NCBI GenBank assembly: GCA_009664345.1
Contig: CP043547.1
Span: forward strand, 4,306,709 to 4,370,708
Origin: Planctomycetales bacterium 10988
Lineage (GTDB): Bacteria > Planctomycetota > Planctomycetia > Pirellulales > Pb10988
Length of the DNA stretch: 64,000 bases
Reading direction: 5' to 3'
In this document: positions 1 to 8,068 of the stretch, one piece after another
Numbering within the stretch: the first letter of the stretch is position 1
Layout of the letters: each line of letters opens with the position of its first letter
Made by a program: the position numbers and the translations under genes
The notes under the pieces: model-generated
The model's input: the letters and a program-made list of their open reading frames with translations, nothing else
The model's database searches: none
What the model was told of the DNA's origin: nothing

Positions 1-615
1 TATCGATCACATCCAGAGCGACTTGATCCCACTATCACGACGGACCAAATCTTCCCCCTCTTTATTGCGAATGAAATGCCGATCGGAATCGCCGGGCTGA
101 TCGTGGCGGGGGTCTTTTCGGCAGCCCAATCAACGGTCTCAACAAGTATGAACTCGACGGCAACGACGATCGTGACCGACTTTCTCCGGCCATTTGAAAT
201 GGCGAAAAGCGAACGGTGGTATCTGCGAGCGGCTCAAGGAATCACGTTCGCGATGGGCGTCCTCGGCACGCTCCTTGGCTTGATCTTCGTCGATCCAGCC
301 ATCAAATCGCTTTTTGATACCTTTATTAAAGTCATCGGTCTCTTCATGGGGGTTCTCGGCGGGCTATTCGTTTTGGGAGTCATGACCCAGCGGGCGAATG
401 CCTTCGGGGCGATGATCGGGGCACTCGTCGGAGCCGCGTCGATGTTCGTACTTTGGAAATTTACAGCTATCAACGGTTATTTGTATACGGCGTGCGGAAT
501 CACGACCTGCTTTCTGGCGGGGTACTTCGCAAGTTTTCTCGCCCCGCAGACTCAACAAAACCTGGACGGCCTGACCCTCTATACCCTTTCGAATGCGGCA
601 AAATCAAACGACTAG
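1..615 (+). CDS. Sodium:solute symporter (SSS family), 3' end only
   Basis: The reading frame is already open at base 1, so the gene begins outside the window and only the last ~204 residues are present. These include the segment [14 protein letters not shown], which resembles the conserved serine/threonine-rich TM8 region of SSS transporters, where the second sodium site lies. Three or four hydrophobic helices follow, up to the stop at 613-615. The family imports sugars, sialic acid, amino acids or carboxylates with sodium across the inner membrane. The substrate cannot be told from this fragment. A sialate-type substrate is possible in view of the distant neuB-like gene, but that is speculation. 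Confidence 0.85.
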   Translation, partial: YRSHPERLDPTITTDQIFPLFIANEMPIGIAGLIVAGVFSAAQSTVSTSMNSTATTIVTDFLRPFEMAKSERWYLRAAQGITFAMGVLGTLLGLIFVDPAIKSLFDTFIKVIGLFMGVLGGLFVLGVMTQRANAFGAMIGALVGAASMFVLWKFTAINGYLYTACGITTCFLAGYFASFLAPQTQQNLDGLTLYTLSNAAKSND

Positions 616-909
616 GCCGATTATTCCAGCCTTTACCCCTTCCTATCTCACCCCGCCTCCTCAGAAAATCTCCGGCAAAGTAAACCATTTTTTCTTCTCA
701 ACCGTAGAAGTATTGGGCTTTTGTGTTTCATGCACCAAACGGTTCGAGTTACAAAACTTGCCCTGCGACGCATTGACGAAATAATCTGACAGGCTTTTCT
801 CACTAGATTTCTAGTCAAAACTTTGTAGATAGAAGGTAGGCACCCCGCCCTTGGTGTTTCTTCTGCGGGTCTTTTTCCTACACGAATATCTCCTTACGAG
901 GACAATCGA
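616..909. other. Intergenic region before the GTPase operon
   Basis: No convincing gene is present. A CCCGC/GCGGG pair around 845-880 with a long loop and a following T-run could be a weak terminator for the symporter, but the pairing is poor. A GAGG element at about 898-901 precedes the ATG at 910. Confidence 0.4.
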
Positions 910-3003
910 ATGTTTTTTATCACGGGCAAGGTCATTCGCATGGCGTTGTTTCTAGTGTGTTTGATCGCGACGTTGGCGTGGCTGGTGGCTGGCTTGCCTT
1001 TAACGGATGCGGTGGTGGATAACCGTCCGCCTTCGGCAACGACCGAGTTGAACGAAATTACCGAAGAACTGATGCGAGAGGACCCGGAAGCCGCCGCGAC
1101 GATCACACGACTTCGCGAGAACCGGGAAGTTCGCGAGTTGGCTCTAGCGAGTGCAGTCCATGAATCGAAGACAAGAGGAGGGCTGCCGGCGGTACGAAGC
1201 CTCTTGAAAGAATCGACTCCTTTGCAGCCACTACCCGGAGAAATACGCTTGGCGATGCTGGCAACCGATCCGCAAAAACTTCCTTCGGCAGCGTATCGCG
1301 ACCGCTTTTTGTCGGCTCATGGCACGGCGGTCCAAGTTTTGCAAACAAGTGGCAACCCTGCTCATACCCAGGCGTATCTCGATCAGCTCGAACTCCTGGC
1401 CCACAGCGATGATCGATGGCAGTCGGTTTACGATGATTCGTTCTCGCTGGTGGTGGCCGAGGTGGTCGACGACCCGAGCCTTTGGGATTATTATCTGCAA
1501 GAGAAAGAGGAGGGCTGGATCGAAGAGGCCCTCACTCAGGCCGTCGTTATGGCCGAAGGCGACCCGAATCCCGATTCCCAAGAGGAGATCATTGCCGATT
1601 TTCTGCAGGTCGCCCAAGAGTACCACCCTTATTTCAAACAGGCTCTCATGGAACACGGATTCGATGGGAACCTCTTTTTTCTCTTCAATCAATACGGCAA
1701 TGTGATCGAAATTGCCATCACCAAACATGCCTTGCCAATCGATGAAGTGCTGGAGGTGATCTTCGCCAATACCGATTATTTCGAGGAAAAACAGGCGGAA
1801 CAGAGTGAAACCGAACTGGCGGCGACCCTGGCTTATCTCCGCAATCACAAGCCGTCCGTCTGGCAAGAGGCCCGTTACTCCGCTTTGACACTACGACTGC
1901 ATGACGAGGTTCCCCAGTATGCCGAAGAGATTTTCATTCAGTATCCGCAAGAGGACCTCGCCGCATTTCTCTACGCAGGCTACGAAGACGAGATCGTGAA
2001 TGCCGCAACGGCGGTAGCCAAGTTTGGGGACCTTGCCGTTTATATTTTGACCCAATATCAAGATGCACCGGAGTTTCATGAGGCCCTGGGAAGAGAAGAG
2101 ATCGGTCCGCGGCTGATCCCTTACGTTGCCCGGTTTAACGATCGAGGTCTCGACCGCCTTGAGGAAAACAAAGCGTGGCTGGATAAGTATTTCACCAAGG
2201 ACGGCACCCCGAAGGAAGAAGAATGGTGGACGCAAATCCCCGGCGGGGCAGCCGCGAAAGTGGCCAAGAACTGGAGTCAGGGACATCCGAGTGAATGGTC
2301 GGAAATTGGCTGGGCAACGCTGGATGTCGCCGATGCCGCCTTGTTGGTCGCCAGCTTCGGAAGTTCCGGTGCCGTGACCACCTCGGTGAAACAAGGGGCG
2401 AAAACAGCCGTACAAAAGGTTGCCAAAAGCCAGGTCAAACAGCAGGTCATTCGAGCAGGACGAACCAACGCCGCTAAGGCAGTCCAAGGCAGCTCTCGAC
2501 TGGCCGCGAGGCAAACCCAAAAAACACTTTTGAGGAAAGTCGCCGAACGCGGCATCCGCATGACCACCGCGATCAAGGACCCGATTAGCAAAACGTGGCG
2601 GTTCGCTCTCGCCACCGGAAGGTTAGCCCGAACTGCCGTCGAGCGTGTTTATCTTGCTGCGAGAAATCTCAACCGGGCTTGGAAGAGTGTCCCTCGTGCC
2701 AGACGCGTGATCGTCTATCGCTCTCTTCTCGCGGTGGGGCTATTCATTACCCTGACCCAACGGACCATTCCCGCCCTGGCGGAAATCGGGGAAGCCGCCG
2801 GAAAATTTGTTAGGGAACTCATTGACGAAACAAAGACCAGCTTGGCGGAAGGCCTTAACCGCGCCATCGATGAACTCCTTGGCTATAAGGTAAGTGACCT
2901 GCAATTGATCCTGCCTTGGGTCGTCTATTTCGGAGTTCTCCTGTTACTTGCATGGTTCACTTGGATTACGCGGCCACGCTTGGGGAGGTTGAAATATGCC
3001 TAA
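910..3003 (+). CDS. Unknown large membrane protein, first gene of a GTPase operon
   Basis: The protein has 697 residues and was not recognised. A hydrophobic N-terminal helix (about residues 10-30) could be a signal anchor. A long, acidic, mostly alpha-helical region follows (about 40-430), with repeated helix-turn-helix character. Next comes a weakly hydrophobic Gly/Ala/Ser-rich stretch (about 470-500: DVADAALLVASFGSSGAV) followed by a very basic Lys/Arg-rich region (about 500-590). Two C-terminal transmembrane helices lie at about 600-622 and 665-690. The stop overlaps the start of the next gene by 8 bases, so the two are almost certainly made together. The hydrophobic-then-basic layout recalls membrane-perturbing effectors, but no toxin family was identified. 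ATG 910 is preceded by GAGGAC. Confidence 0.75.
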   Translation: MFFITGKVIRMALFLVCLIATLAWLVAGLPLTDAVVDNRPPSATTELNEITEELMREDPEAAATITRLRENREVRELALASAVHESKTRGGLPAVRSLLKESTPLQPLPGEIRLAMLATDPQKLPSAAYRDRFLSAHGTAVQVLQTSGNPAHTQAYLDQLELLAHSDDRWQSVYDDSFSLVVAEVVDDPSLWDYYLQEKEEGWIEEALTQAVVMAEGDPNPDSQEEIIADFLQVAQEYHPYFKQALMEHGFDGNLFFLFNQYGNVIEIAITKHALPIDEVLEVIFANTDYFEEKQAEQSETELAATLAYLRNHKPSVWQEARYSALTLRLHDEVPQYAEEIFIQYPQEDLAAFLYAGYEDEIVNAATAVAKFGDLAVYILTQYQDAPEFHEALGREEIGPRLIPYVARFNDRGLDRLEENKAWLDKYFTKDGTPKEEEWWTQIPGGAAAKVAKNWSQGHPSEWSEIGWATLDVADAALLVASFGSSGAVTTSVKQGAKTAVQKVAKSQVKQQVIRAGRTNAAKAVQGSSRLAARQTQKTLLRKVAERGIRMTTAIKDPISKTWRFALATGRLARTAVERVYLAARNLNRAWKSVPRARRVIVYRSLLAVGLFITLTQRTIPALAEIGEAAGKFVRELIDETKTSLAEGLNRAIDELLGYKVSDLQLILPWVVYFGVLLLLAWFTWITRPRLGRLKYA

Positions 3004-4909
3004 AACAAAGGAAGCCACAAAGCAACCCACTGCGGGAAAAGAGCCAATCCGTGTTTGTTTGCTCGGTTCGGAAGGTTCCGGCAAGACCTGTTTTCTCGCA
3101 GGCCTAGCGATTTTGGGCGAACCCAACCGACCTTCGAACATGACCGTTTCGCCTGCGGATACGACAACGGCCAATTATATGGACGAACTGGCGACGACCC
3201 TTCGCCGTCAGGAATGGCCACCCCCGACAAACCTGACCAATGTGCTCAAGCTCCGCATTTGCATCGAGCAAAGCCTTATCGATATCGTCATCGTCGACTA
3301 CCCTGGCGAAGATTTTCGGCGAGAGTTACGCAAGCTGACCTACGATCAGATCGAAACCCTCTATGAACAATATTCAAAGGCGGATGCGATTTTGCTCCTC
3401 TTCGATCCGCATCATGACCTGCCCAGCGATGCTCCGAATCGTGAATTGCAAATTGAACGGCAAGAGGCTCACTTGAAAGCGATTGCCAATATCTGGGCGG
3501 AGCGAAGCCAGAATAAAGTCGAAGAAAACCCGAGAAAAACCGACGTCGCGATCATCCTGACCAAGAGTGACACGGTCGACTCCTTGGGAAACTCAGCACA
3601 GGCTCGCCGGTACTTTCGCAAGCATGCTCCTTTTCTCGATCAAAAAATTCGGACGCAAGCGGACGAAGTTGGTTACTTTCCCGTCACTGCCGTCGGCCAT
3701 GCCGAGGAAGAAGAGTGGCCCGATGGAGTTCGTTCCATTCCGAGTCGTGACCTCGAACCTGCCGGATACGATCCGCTTTTCCAGTGGATTCGCAAGCGAC
3801 ATAGCCAGACATGGAAGAAGGTGAAGCGTGTCCTGTTGGGAACGGCTTTGCTTGCGGGAATGCTGGCCGCCGCTGCTGGAATTTACTCTTATTATCAGCA
3901 CGAACGCTCCCAAAACGCCCTGGCGATCTTAAACAATCCCGAGCAATCAACGCTCGATAAGCTGGAGAGTACCGCCGAGGAAGAGGGGCAAGCGGTTGTT
4001 CGTCAACGCAAGGAGTTGCTGCAAGAGGAACTGAGTCGCTTGCAGGAACAGCTGGATGCCGCCGATGAGGAGAACCGCCTCGCGACGGTGATGCAAGAAC
4101 TTGAACAATACCGACAGGCTCGCCCCGGCATCCTCGAAGACGAAGTCGAACAGCTCCTTCGATCCGCCGAGGAAAAGCAACAAGCGATGCTTTATCAAAA
4201 AGTAAAAACCGCTTTTGACTATGAACCACAAGGCTTTTTCTCCTTGGCCATGGACTTTTTGCAAGCCTATCCATCGAGCAGCCGTTGTGATGACGTTCGG
4301 GAAATGATCACTCTCTACGACTTATCGCAACAAGAGAATGCCCGGCAACGGATCAGGTCGATTGCCGTGCAATCGAGGACGGACCTCTCCACGAAGAGTC
4401 AGCGGATTCAAGGATTCCTGCAGGAGTTCGAAGACCGTTTGACCGCTGAAGAAAAACAAAAAATGCATCGAGCCGCTGAACTGGGCCGGCAATTTTCCGA
4501 ACGACGCGATTATACGGTGCGGCTGAAGCGGTCCGGGGGTTTCCGCGATCCCTATTCGCAAGGGGTCTGGCTTTATATCGGCGGGCAGTTGGTCAAGGAA
4601 TATAATTCGCCGGGAGCTTCGAGGAATGTCACTTGGAACGCGAATCGGTTGAACATTCAGTGGCAATCCGGCGATGCCGTGAAGATCGTCCTGCGAGACC
4701 GTTCCTACAACGATGAAAATGTTGCCTGGACTACCGATCGCGGGCCGCTGGCCTTAAAGATACTAAGCGAAAAGCAGTTTTTGAATAGTATCGACAAAGA
4801 TTGGACAAAGACTCTCGACGAGCCATTCATCCACTTCACGGTAGACGGAATCACTTCAGAGGACTGGGAAATTGCCGAAGCCTATCTCATGCCGGGAGAA
4901 GCCTGGTGA
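2996..4909 (+). CDS. Membrane-anchored P-loop GTPase with coiled coil
   Basis: Residues 24-31 form a Walker A/G1 loop (GSEGSGKT), 101-104 a G3-like DYPG, and 189-192 a G4-like TKSD, which together indicate a GTPase of the TRAFAC type. The N-terminal layout is reminiscent of the 'double-GTPase' (DO-GTPase) families known from GTPase-centred conflict systems; that assignment is inference. One transmembrane helix at about 279-300 is followed by a long Glu/Gln-rich coiled coil (about 300-500) and a beta-rich C-terminal domain (about 505-637). The GTPase domain would be cytoplasmic. GGGGAGG at 2982-2988 serves ATG 2996, inside the end of the previous gene, and the stop TGA overlaps the GTG start of the next gene. 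The three genes form one coupled operon. Confidence 0.8.
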   Translation: MPKTKEATKQPTAGKEPIRVCLLGSEGSGKTCFLAGLAILGEPNRPSNMTVSPADTTTANYMDELATTLRRQEWPPPTNLTNVLKLRICIEQSLIDIVIVDYPGEDFRRELRKLTYDQIETLYEQYSKADAILLLFDPHHDLPSDAPNRELQIERQEAHLKAIANIWAERSQNKVEENPRKTDVAIILTKSDTVDSLGNSAQARRYFRKHAPFLDQKIRTQADEVGYFPVTAVGHAEEEEWPDGVRSIPSRDLEPAGYDPLFQWIRKRHSQTWKKVKRVLLGTALLAGMLAAAAGIYSYYQHERSQNALAILNNPEQSTLDKLESTAEEEGQAVVRQRKELLQEELSRLQEQLDAADEENRLATVMQELEQYRQARPGILEDEVEQLLRSAEEKQQAMLYQKVKTAFDYEPQGFFSLAMDFLQAYPSSSRCDDVREMITLYDLSQQENARQRIRSIAVQSRTDLSTKSQRIQGFLQEFEDRLTAEEKQKMHRAAELGRQFSERRDYTVRLKRSGGFRDPYSQGVWLYIGGQLVKEYNSPGASRNVTWNANRLNIQWQSGDAVKIVLRDRSYNDENVAWTTDRGPLALKILSEKQFLNSIDKDWTKTLDEPFIHFTVDGITSEDWEIAEAYLMPGEAW

Positions 4910-5853
4910 AGCAAACAACCTTTCCTGCCGCCTACTATGGGAAGCTCCTAACCTCGGGCAGTAAAAACCAATACCAGTTTTTGGGTCACTCTTCCGACTT
5001 TCCTCAAAAAGCAATTTTTGAATTTGAACAGCTTGCTAAATCCTTCCAATGGAAGGGCGGTGGTGGGAATGAGCCGTATTCTGACTGCTTTGCACTTTGG
5101 CCACTTCCTTCCGGAGAAGTTCTCGTCGCACGCTTTCGCGACGTCGGACGCGATCAACTCGATCGACCGCATACCGTTCGGGTGGAAGCGGCTCTCGTTG
5201 CAAAGAAAGGCCTCTCTGACTGGCCGCAAGATTTAGGGAGGATGCTGCAAGCGAAAGCCTGGCCCACCCTCGATGAGCCTGAGTTTTCGCAATCACTTTC
5301 TCTAAGGCTTGATCAATCTCTTCCTCCCCTGAACGGGGAAATCACAAAGGTTCTCACAAAAGCCCCCATCAAACACCGGGTTTTGATCACAACTCACACC
5401 TTCTTCCAGGCCTCACAATTCGATTTGGTGCAGACTTTAACAAGCGGAGAGGCAAGCGGTGGTTCTTCCGCCCCGGTAAGTAACCCCCTCAAAAAGCCTG
5501 TCCCCGCAACTTCAGGATCTCTTGCTTCGCAGTTTCAGTTCCTGCCGTATCTTTTGGCAACGATCTTCGGAGTCGTGCTGGCACTTGCCGGGTTTTGGAT
5601 CGGCCGTTTCTTCCCGTATGCGGACCATGAGTTAGAAATACAGCAGCTTCAAAATTCGCTGGAAGCAGAGGAAAAAGCTCAACAGAAACTTCTTGCAGAA
5701 AAGCAAAAACTACTTTTGGAATTGAAGCAGCAGAGTTCCTCTCAACAAGAAAAAGAGGAAGTACAAGCCGATCTACGCGAAATGAAATTACAGATTGAGC
5801 AGTTGCTCCAACAGATTGAGCAGCTCTCTGAACGGTTTGAAGAGTCTCCCTAA
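4906..5853 (+). CDS. GTPase-associated membrane protein with coiled coil (GAP1-N-like, tentative)
   Basis: The start is taken as GTG 4906, which overlaps the preceding TGA (GTGA) and has GGGAGAAG upstream; this gives 315 residues. The N-terminal soluble domain (1-180) contains GHSSDFP, ALWPLPSGEVLVARF and DVGRDQLDRPHTVRVE. The general look is that of N-terminal domains of GTPase-associated protein 1 (GAP1-N) from the conflict systems described by Aravind and colleagues, but this is from memory and tentative. A proline/serine linker, one transmembrane helix (about 210-236) and a Gln/Glu/Lys coiled coil (about 240-315) follow, matching the TM-plus-coiled-coil design of the GTPase gene before it. 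Two copies of the A5-N4-T5 motif lie inside the gene (5006-5019 exact, 5705-5717 near). Confidence 0.7.
   Translation: MKQTTFPAAYYGKLLTSGSKNQYQFLGHSSDFPQKAIFEFEQLAKSFQWKGGGGNEPYSDCFALWPLPSGEVLVARFRDVGRDQLDRPHTVRVEAALVAKKGLSDWPQDLGRMLQAKAWPTLDEPEFSQSLSLRLDQSLPPLNGEITKVLTKAPIKHRVLITTHTFFQASQFDLVQTLTSGEASGGSSAPVSNPLKKPVPATSGSLASQFQFLPYLLATIFGVVLALAGFWIGRFFPYADHELEIQQLQNSLEAEEKAQQKLLAEKQKLLLELKQQSSSQQEKEEVQADLREMKLQIEQLLQQIEQLSERFEESP
5006..5019. repeat. A5-N4-T5 motif (centre GCAA), in coding sequence
   Basis: AAAAAGCAATTTTT, encoding QKAIF within the GAP1-like gene. It is one of 14 exact copies in the window, but its centre departs from the usual NNAC. Confidence 0.5.
5705..5717. repeat. A5-N4-T4 near copy of the motif (centre CTAC)
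   Basis: AAAAACTACTTTT within the coiled-coil end of the GAP1-like gene. It lies in Lys-rich sequence, where A-runs are expected, so it is weaker evidence. Confidence 0.35.
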
Positions 5854-5953
5854 GCGAGAAATCTGAAAGTCTAGGAATTTCTCTCCGAAGACGCTATGGT
5901 TGTAAGATGCGGATTGAAGTCAACAGCCCTCTCTCAATCATCGCGAGGACGAA

Positions 5954-7150
5954 ATGCCAAAAACTACTTTTTATAACGATTCCCGACTTCGCGATTGTAC
6001 TGTCACAATTGCCGTCCTTTCCTTGCAACTTTGCTTCTTTCAGCACAACCTGCAGGCGGGAACGCCGGTTGATCCTCTGGCCGAGGTCCTTGAACGGGCA
6101 GCAGAAGACGGGACGATTATTGCCGCCCAGTATTCGTTGGGGACGAATCTAGAAGAATCGTTTGCCTCCGCCTGGGGCCACCTCGCGCCGGATCAAGAAC
6201 TTCCCGCCGATGAAAAAACGCTCTTCTGCATCGGCTCTTGCTCAAAACCGCTGGCTTCGATTTGCATTCTTTCCCTGGTAAAAGAGCAAAAGCTTGACCT
6301 TGATCGCCCGATCACGGAGTGGGATGCCCGGTTTGCAAAGCTGGCAACTCGCCGCGGCCAAGAGGTGTCGAAGGCCCCGACGATCCGCGAATTGCTGGCC
6401 CATCGCAGTGGAATCTACTCACAAAAAGGGGGGCGATTAACGGACCCGCAACGACGAGCCATCCGCGATTTTCGGCTAAGTTTAGAGGAATCCGTCGATC
6501 TGATTGCACAGCAACCGCTCATTGCTATTCCTGGAAAAATGTATGCTTACAGTGGTGCGGGGTATTGCGTGCTAGGCCGCATTGCGGAGAAAGCGACGAG
6601 CCAATCTTTCGAAGAGCTCCTTCATCGACAGCTAACCGATCCCCTCGGTATGGAGCGAACGACTTATTTTCCTCAGGAAACAGAGCAAAATATCGCCACG
6701 CCGGGGATGCGAACACCGCAGGGCATTGCCCCTAACGAGACCGCTCCGCATCGTTTGGGGAAAGCCCTTCGCCTCCCTCTCATCGGTGGAAGTATCTACT
6801 CGACCGCTTCCGAGCTAGGCCTCGTCGCGCGGATGATACTCAATAAGGGCAAGGCGAATGGAAAGACCGTGCTGCCACCGGAATCGCTTCAAGATCTGAA
6901 AAAACCGCAGTACGACGAGCAGAACTATGGCTTAGGCTGGGTGCTGGTTCGACGCGATGGGCAAACTTACATCATGCACCATAACGGGGCGTTGAATGGG
7001 TATCGGGCCTTTTTTCAAATCAACTTTGCCAAGAATCAATACGTTGCGGTCCTCTGGACCTTGGCGGATGAATCGAGCGATGCCTCCCGACGCTTGGCCA
7101 CGGAAATTCAACGCGGTGCCTTCAATACATTCCAATCGAAAGCTGAGTAA
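5954..7150 (+). CDS. Secreted serine hydrolase (class C beta-lactamase / DD-peptidase-like)
   Basis: 398 residues. A hydrophobic segment near residues 15-32, ending before LQAG, looks like a signal peptide, so the product should act in the periplasm. The SxxK motif is SCSK in CIGSCSKPLAS, with the serine as predicted nucleophile. The second motif is YSG (YAYSGAGY; many relatives have YSN), and HNG near the C-terminus replaces KTG. This set fits the penicillin-binding-protein-like hydrolases (PF00144), which include peptidases, esterases and beta-lactamases; the substrate cannot be predicted. GAGGAC precedes ATG 5954. An exact motif copy (5959-5972) overlaps codons 2-7 and encodes PKTTFY, so either the repeat or the start region arose around the other. 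Confidence 0.85.
   Translation: MPKTTFYNDSRLRDCTVTIAVLSLQLCFFQHNLQAGTPVDPLAEVLERAAEDGTIIAAQYSLGTNLEESFASAWGHLAPDQELPADEKTLFCIGSCSKPLASICILSLVKEQKLDLDRPITEWDARFAKLATRRGQEVSKAPTIRELLAHRSGIYSQKGGRLTDPQRRAIRDFRLSLEESVDLIAQQPLIAIPGKMYAYSGAGYCVLGRIAEKATSQSFEELLHRQLTDPLGMERTTYFPQETEQNIATPGMRTPQGIAPNETAPHRLGKALRLPLIGGSIYSTASELGLVARMILNKGKANGKTVLPPESLQDLKKPQYDEQNYGLGWVLVRRDGQTYIMHHNGALNGYRAFFQINFAKNQYVAVLWTLADESSDASRRLATEIQRGAFNTFQSKAE
5959..5972. repeat. A5-N4-T5 motif (centre CTAC) at a gene start
   Basis: AAAAACTACTTTTT begins 5 bases after the first base of the ATG of the serine hydrolase gene and encodes residues 2-7, before the signal peptide's hydrophobic core. Confidence 0.7.
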
Positions 7151-7155
7151 CGGGG

Positions 7156-7893
7156 CTATCTTCGTTTCTTACTCAGGCGAGGGCTAAGAATGAAAATCAT
7201 CACAACCACAAAGGAAAGCAGCGTGATCGGTGGAAGATACCCGTGCCAGGTCTTTGGCTTCAGCCAACCGGCATAGCCCATGAAGGCGACATGTGCCCCC
7301 GCCAGCAGGAGCATCGTTCGCCCAGCCCCAGGGAGTAGGCTGGTCGAAGCGGCTGCCTTCGCTTTCTTCTTTTCTTGGAGTGTCGCCACAAAGAGCCAAC
7401 AGAGGAGAAGAAAAGAAAGAGTACCGCAGAGCATGGAAGTTTCTGCCTGCCAATTCATCATTCCCGAGGAATGAAAGAACTTACCGAAATAAGCCGGGGT
7501 GAGGAGCGAAAGCGAAATAATCACATGCAACAGAATGAGATTCATCCCCGCCATTCCCCAGTCGCGTCGTCGCCTCGGGTCCGCCTCGCAACGAGACCAG
7601 CCGAGGAGAATCACTCCGGCAAACGAGGCCCCTTTGTTGAAGATAAAGAGAGGAATTTGCTCCGGGCTGACCTCCCCAAATACATTGTAGCGAAAAATGG
7701 CGTAGACCATGCAAGCCAAGAAAACGGCGGTAGGAAACAAGTGGCGGGACAAAGGCTTCTCCAAATTACTGACACCTGCCTCCTTCGTAAATGGTCCATC
7801 ATCGCAAACCAAGGCCGGCATCCAGCATTTCGCAACGCAAAGTTGAGCAGGTTTATTTCGCTTAAAAATTATTTGAAACGTGCAGTATATCAC
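7156..7893 (-). CDS. Polytopic membrane protein of unknown function
   Basis: Up to 245 residues from a GTG start at 7893; an ATG at 7821 would give a protein 24 residues shorter, and neither has a clear Shine-Dalgarno sequence. Six hydrophobic helices are visible. Histidines lie in or next to helices (LLHVIIS, GAHVAFMG, HGYLPP), which is reminiscent of haem-ligating membrane proteins such as the ferric-reductase-like fold; that is a hint and not an assignment. The last residues are basic (SPRLSKKRR), as expected for a cytoplasmic end. It converges on the serine hydrolase gene with only 5 bases between the stops. Confidence 0.65.
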   Translation of the reverse strand: MIYCTFQIIFKRNKPAQLCVAKCWMPALVCDDGPFTKEAGVSNLEKPLSRHLFPTAVFLACMVYAIFRYNVFGEVSPEQIPLFIFNKGASFAGVILLGWSRCEADPRRRRDWGMAGMNLILLHVIISLSLLTPAYFGKFFHSSGMMNWQAETSMLCGTLSFLLLCWLFVATLQEKKKAKAAASTSLLPGAGRTMLLLAGAHVAFMGYAGWLKPKTWHGYLPPITLLSFVVVMIFILSPRLSKKRR

Positions 7894-8068
7894 AAGAAAT
7901 TGCCCTGCCTACACGTTTCAAAACAAGTCCTCTTTTTCCTCGATGATCAAGAAGAAAAAACTTTCCTTCCCGCCCCCGGCTGCATACGATTGCAAATATG
8001 GAATCATCATTCCAAAAATACTTTCTTCTTACAAAAGTTCTCTTTTATATATAAGGAGGGAAGTGACC

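Noticed and set aside
2519-2531. AAAAAACACTTTT in the first GTPase-operon gene
   Set aside because: It has only a 3-base centre or short T arm and lies in Lys/Gln-rich code; kept only as a possible near copy and not listed as a feature.
4204-4216. AAAAACCGCTTTT in the GTPase gene as a motif copy
   Set aside because: The T arm is short, the centre atypical, and it lies in Lys-rich coiled-coil code where A-runs are common.
4801-4905. Longer N-terminus for the GAP1-like protein
   Set aside because: The extra residues come from the out-of-frame end of the GTPase gene, and the GTG at 4906 has a GTGA overlap and a ribosome-binding site.
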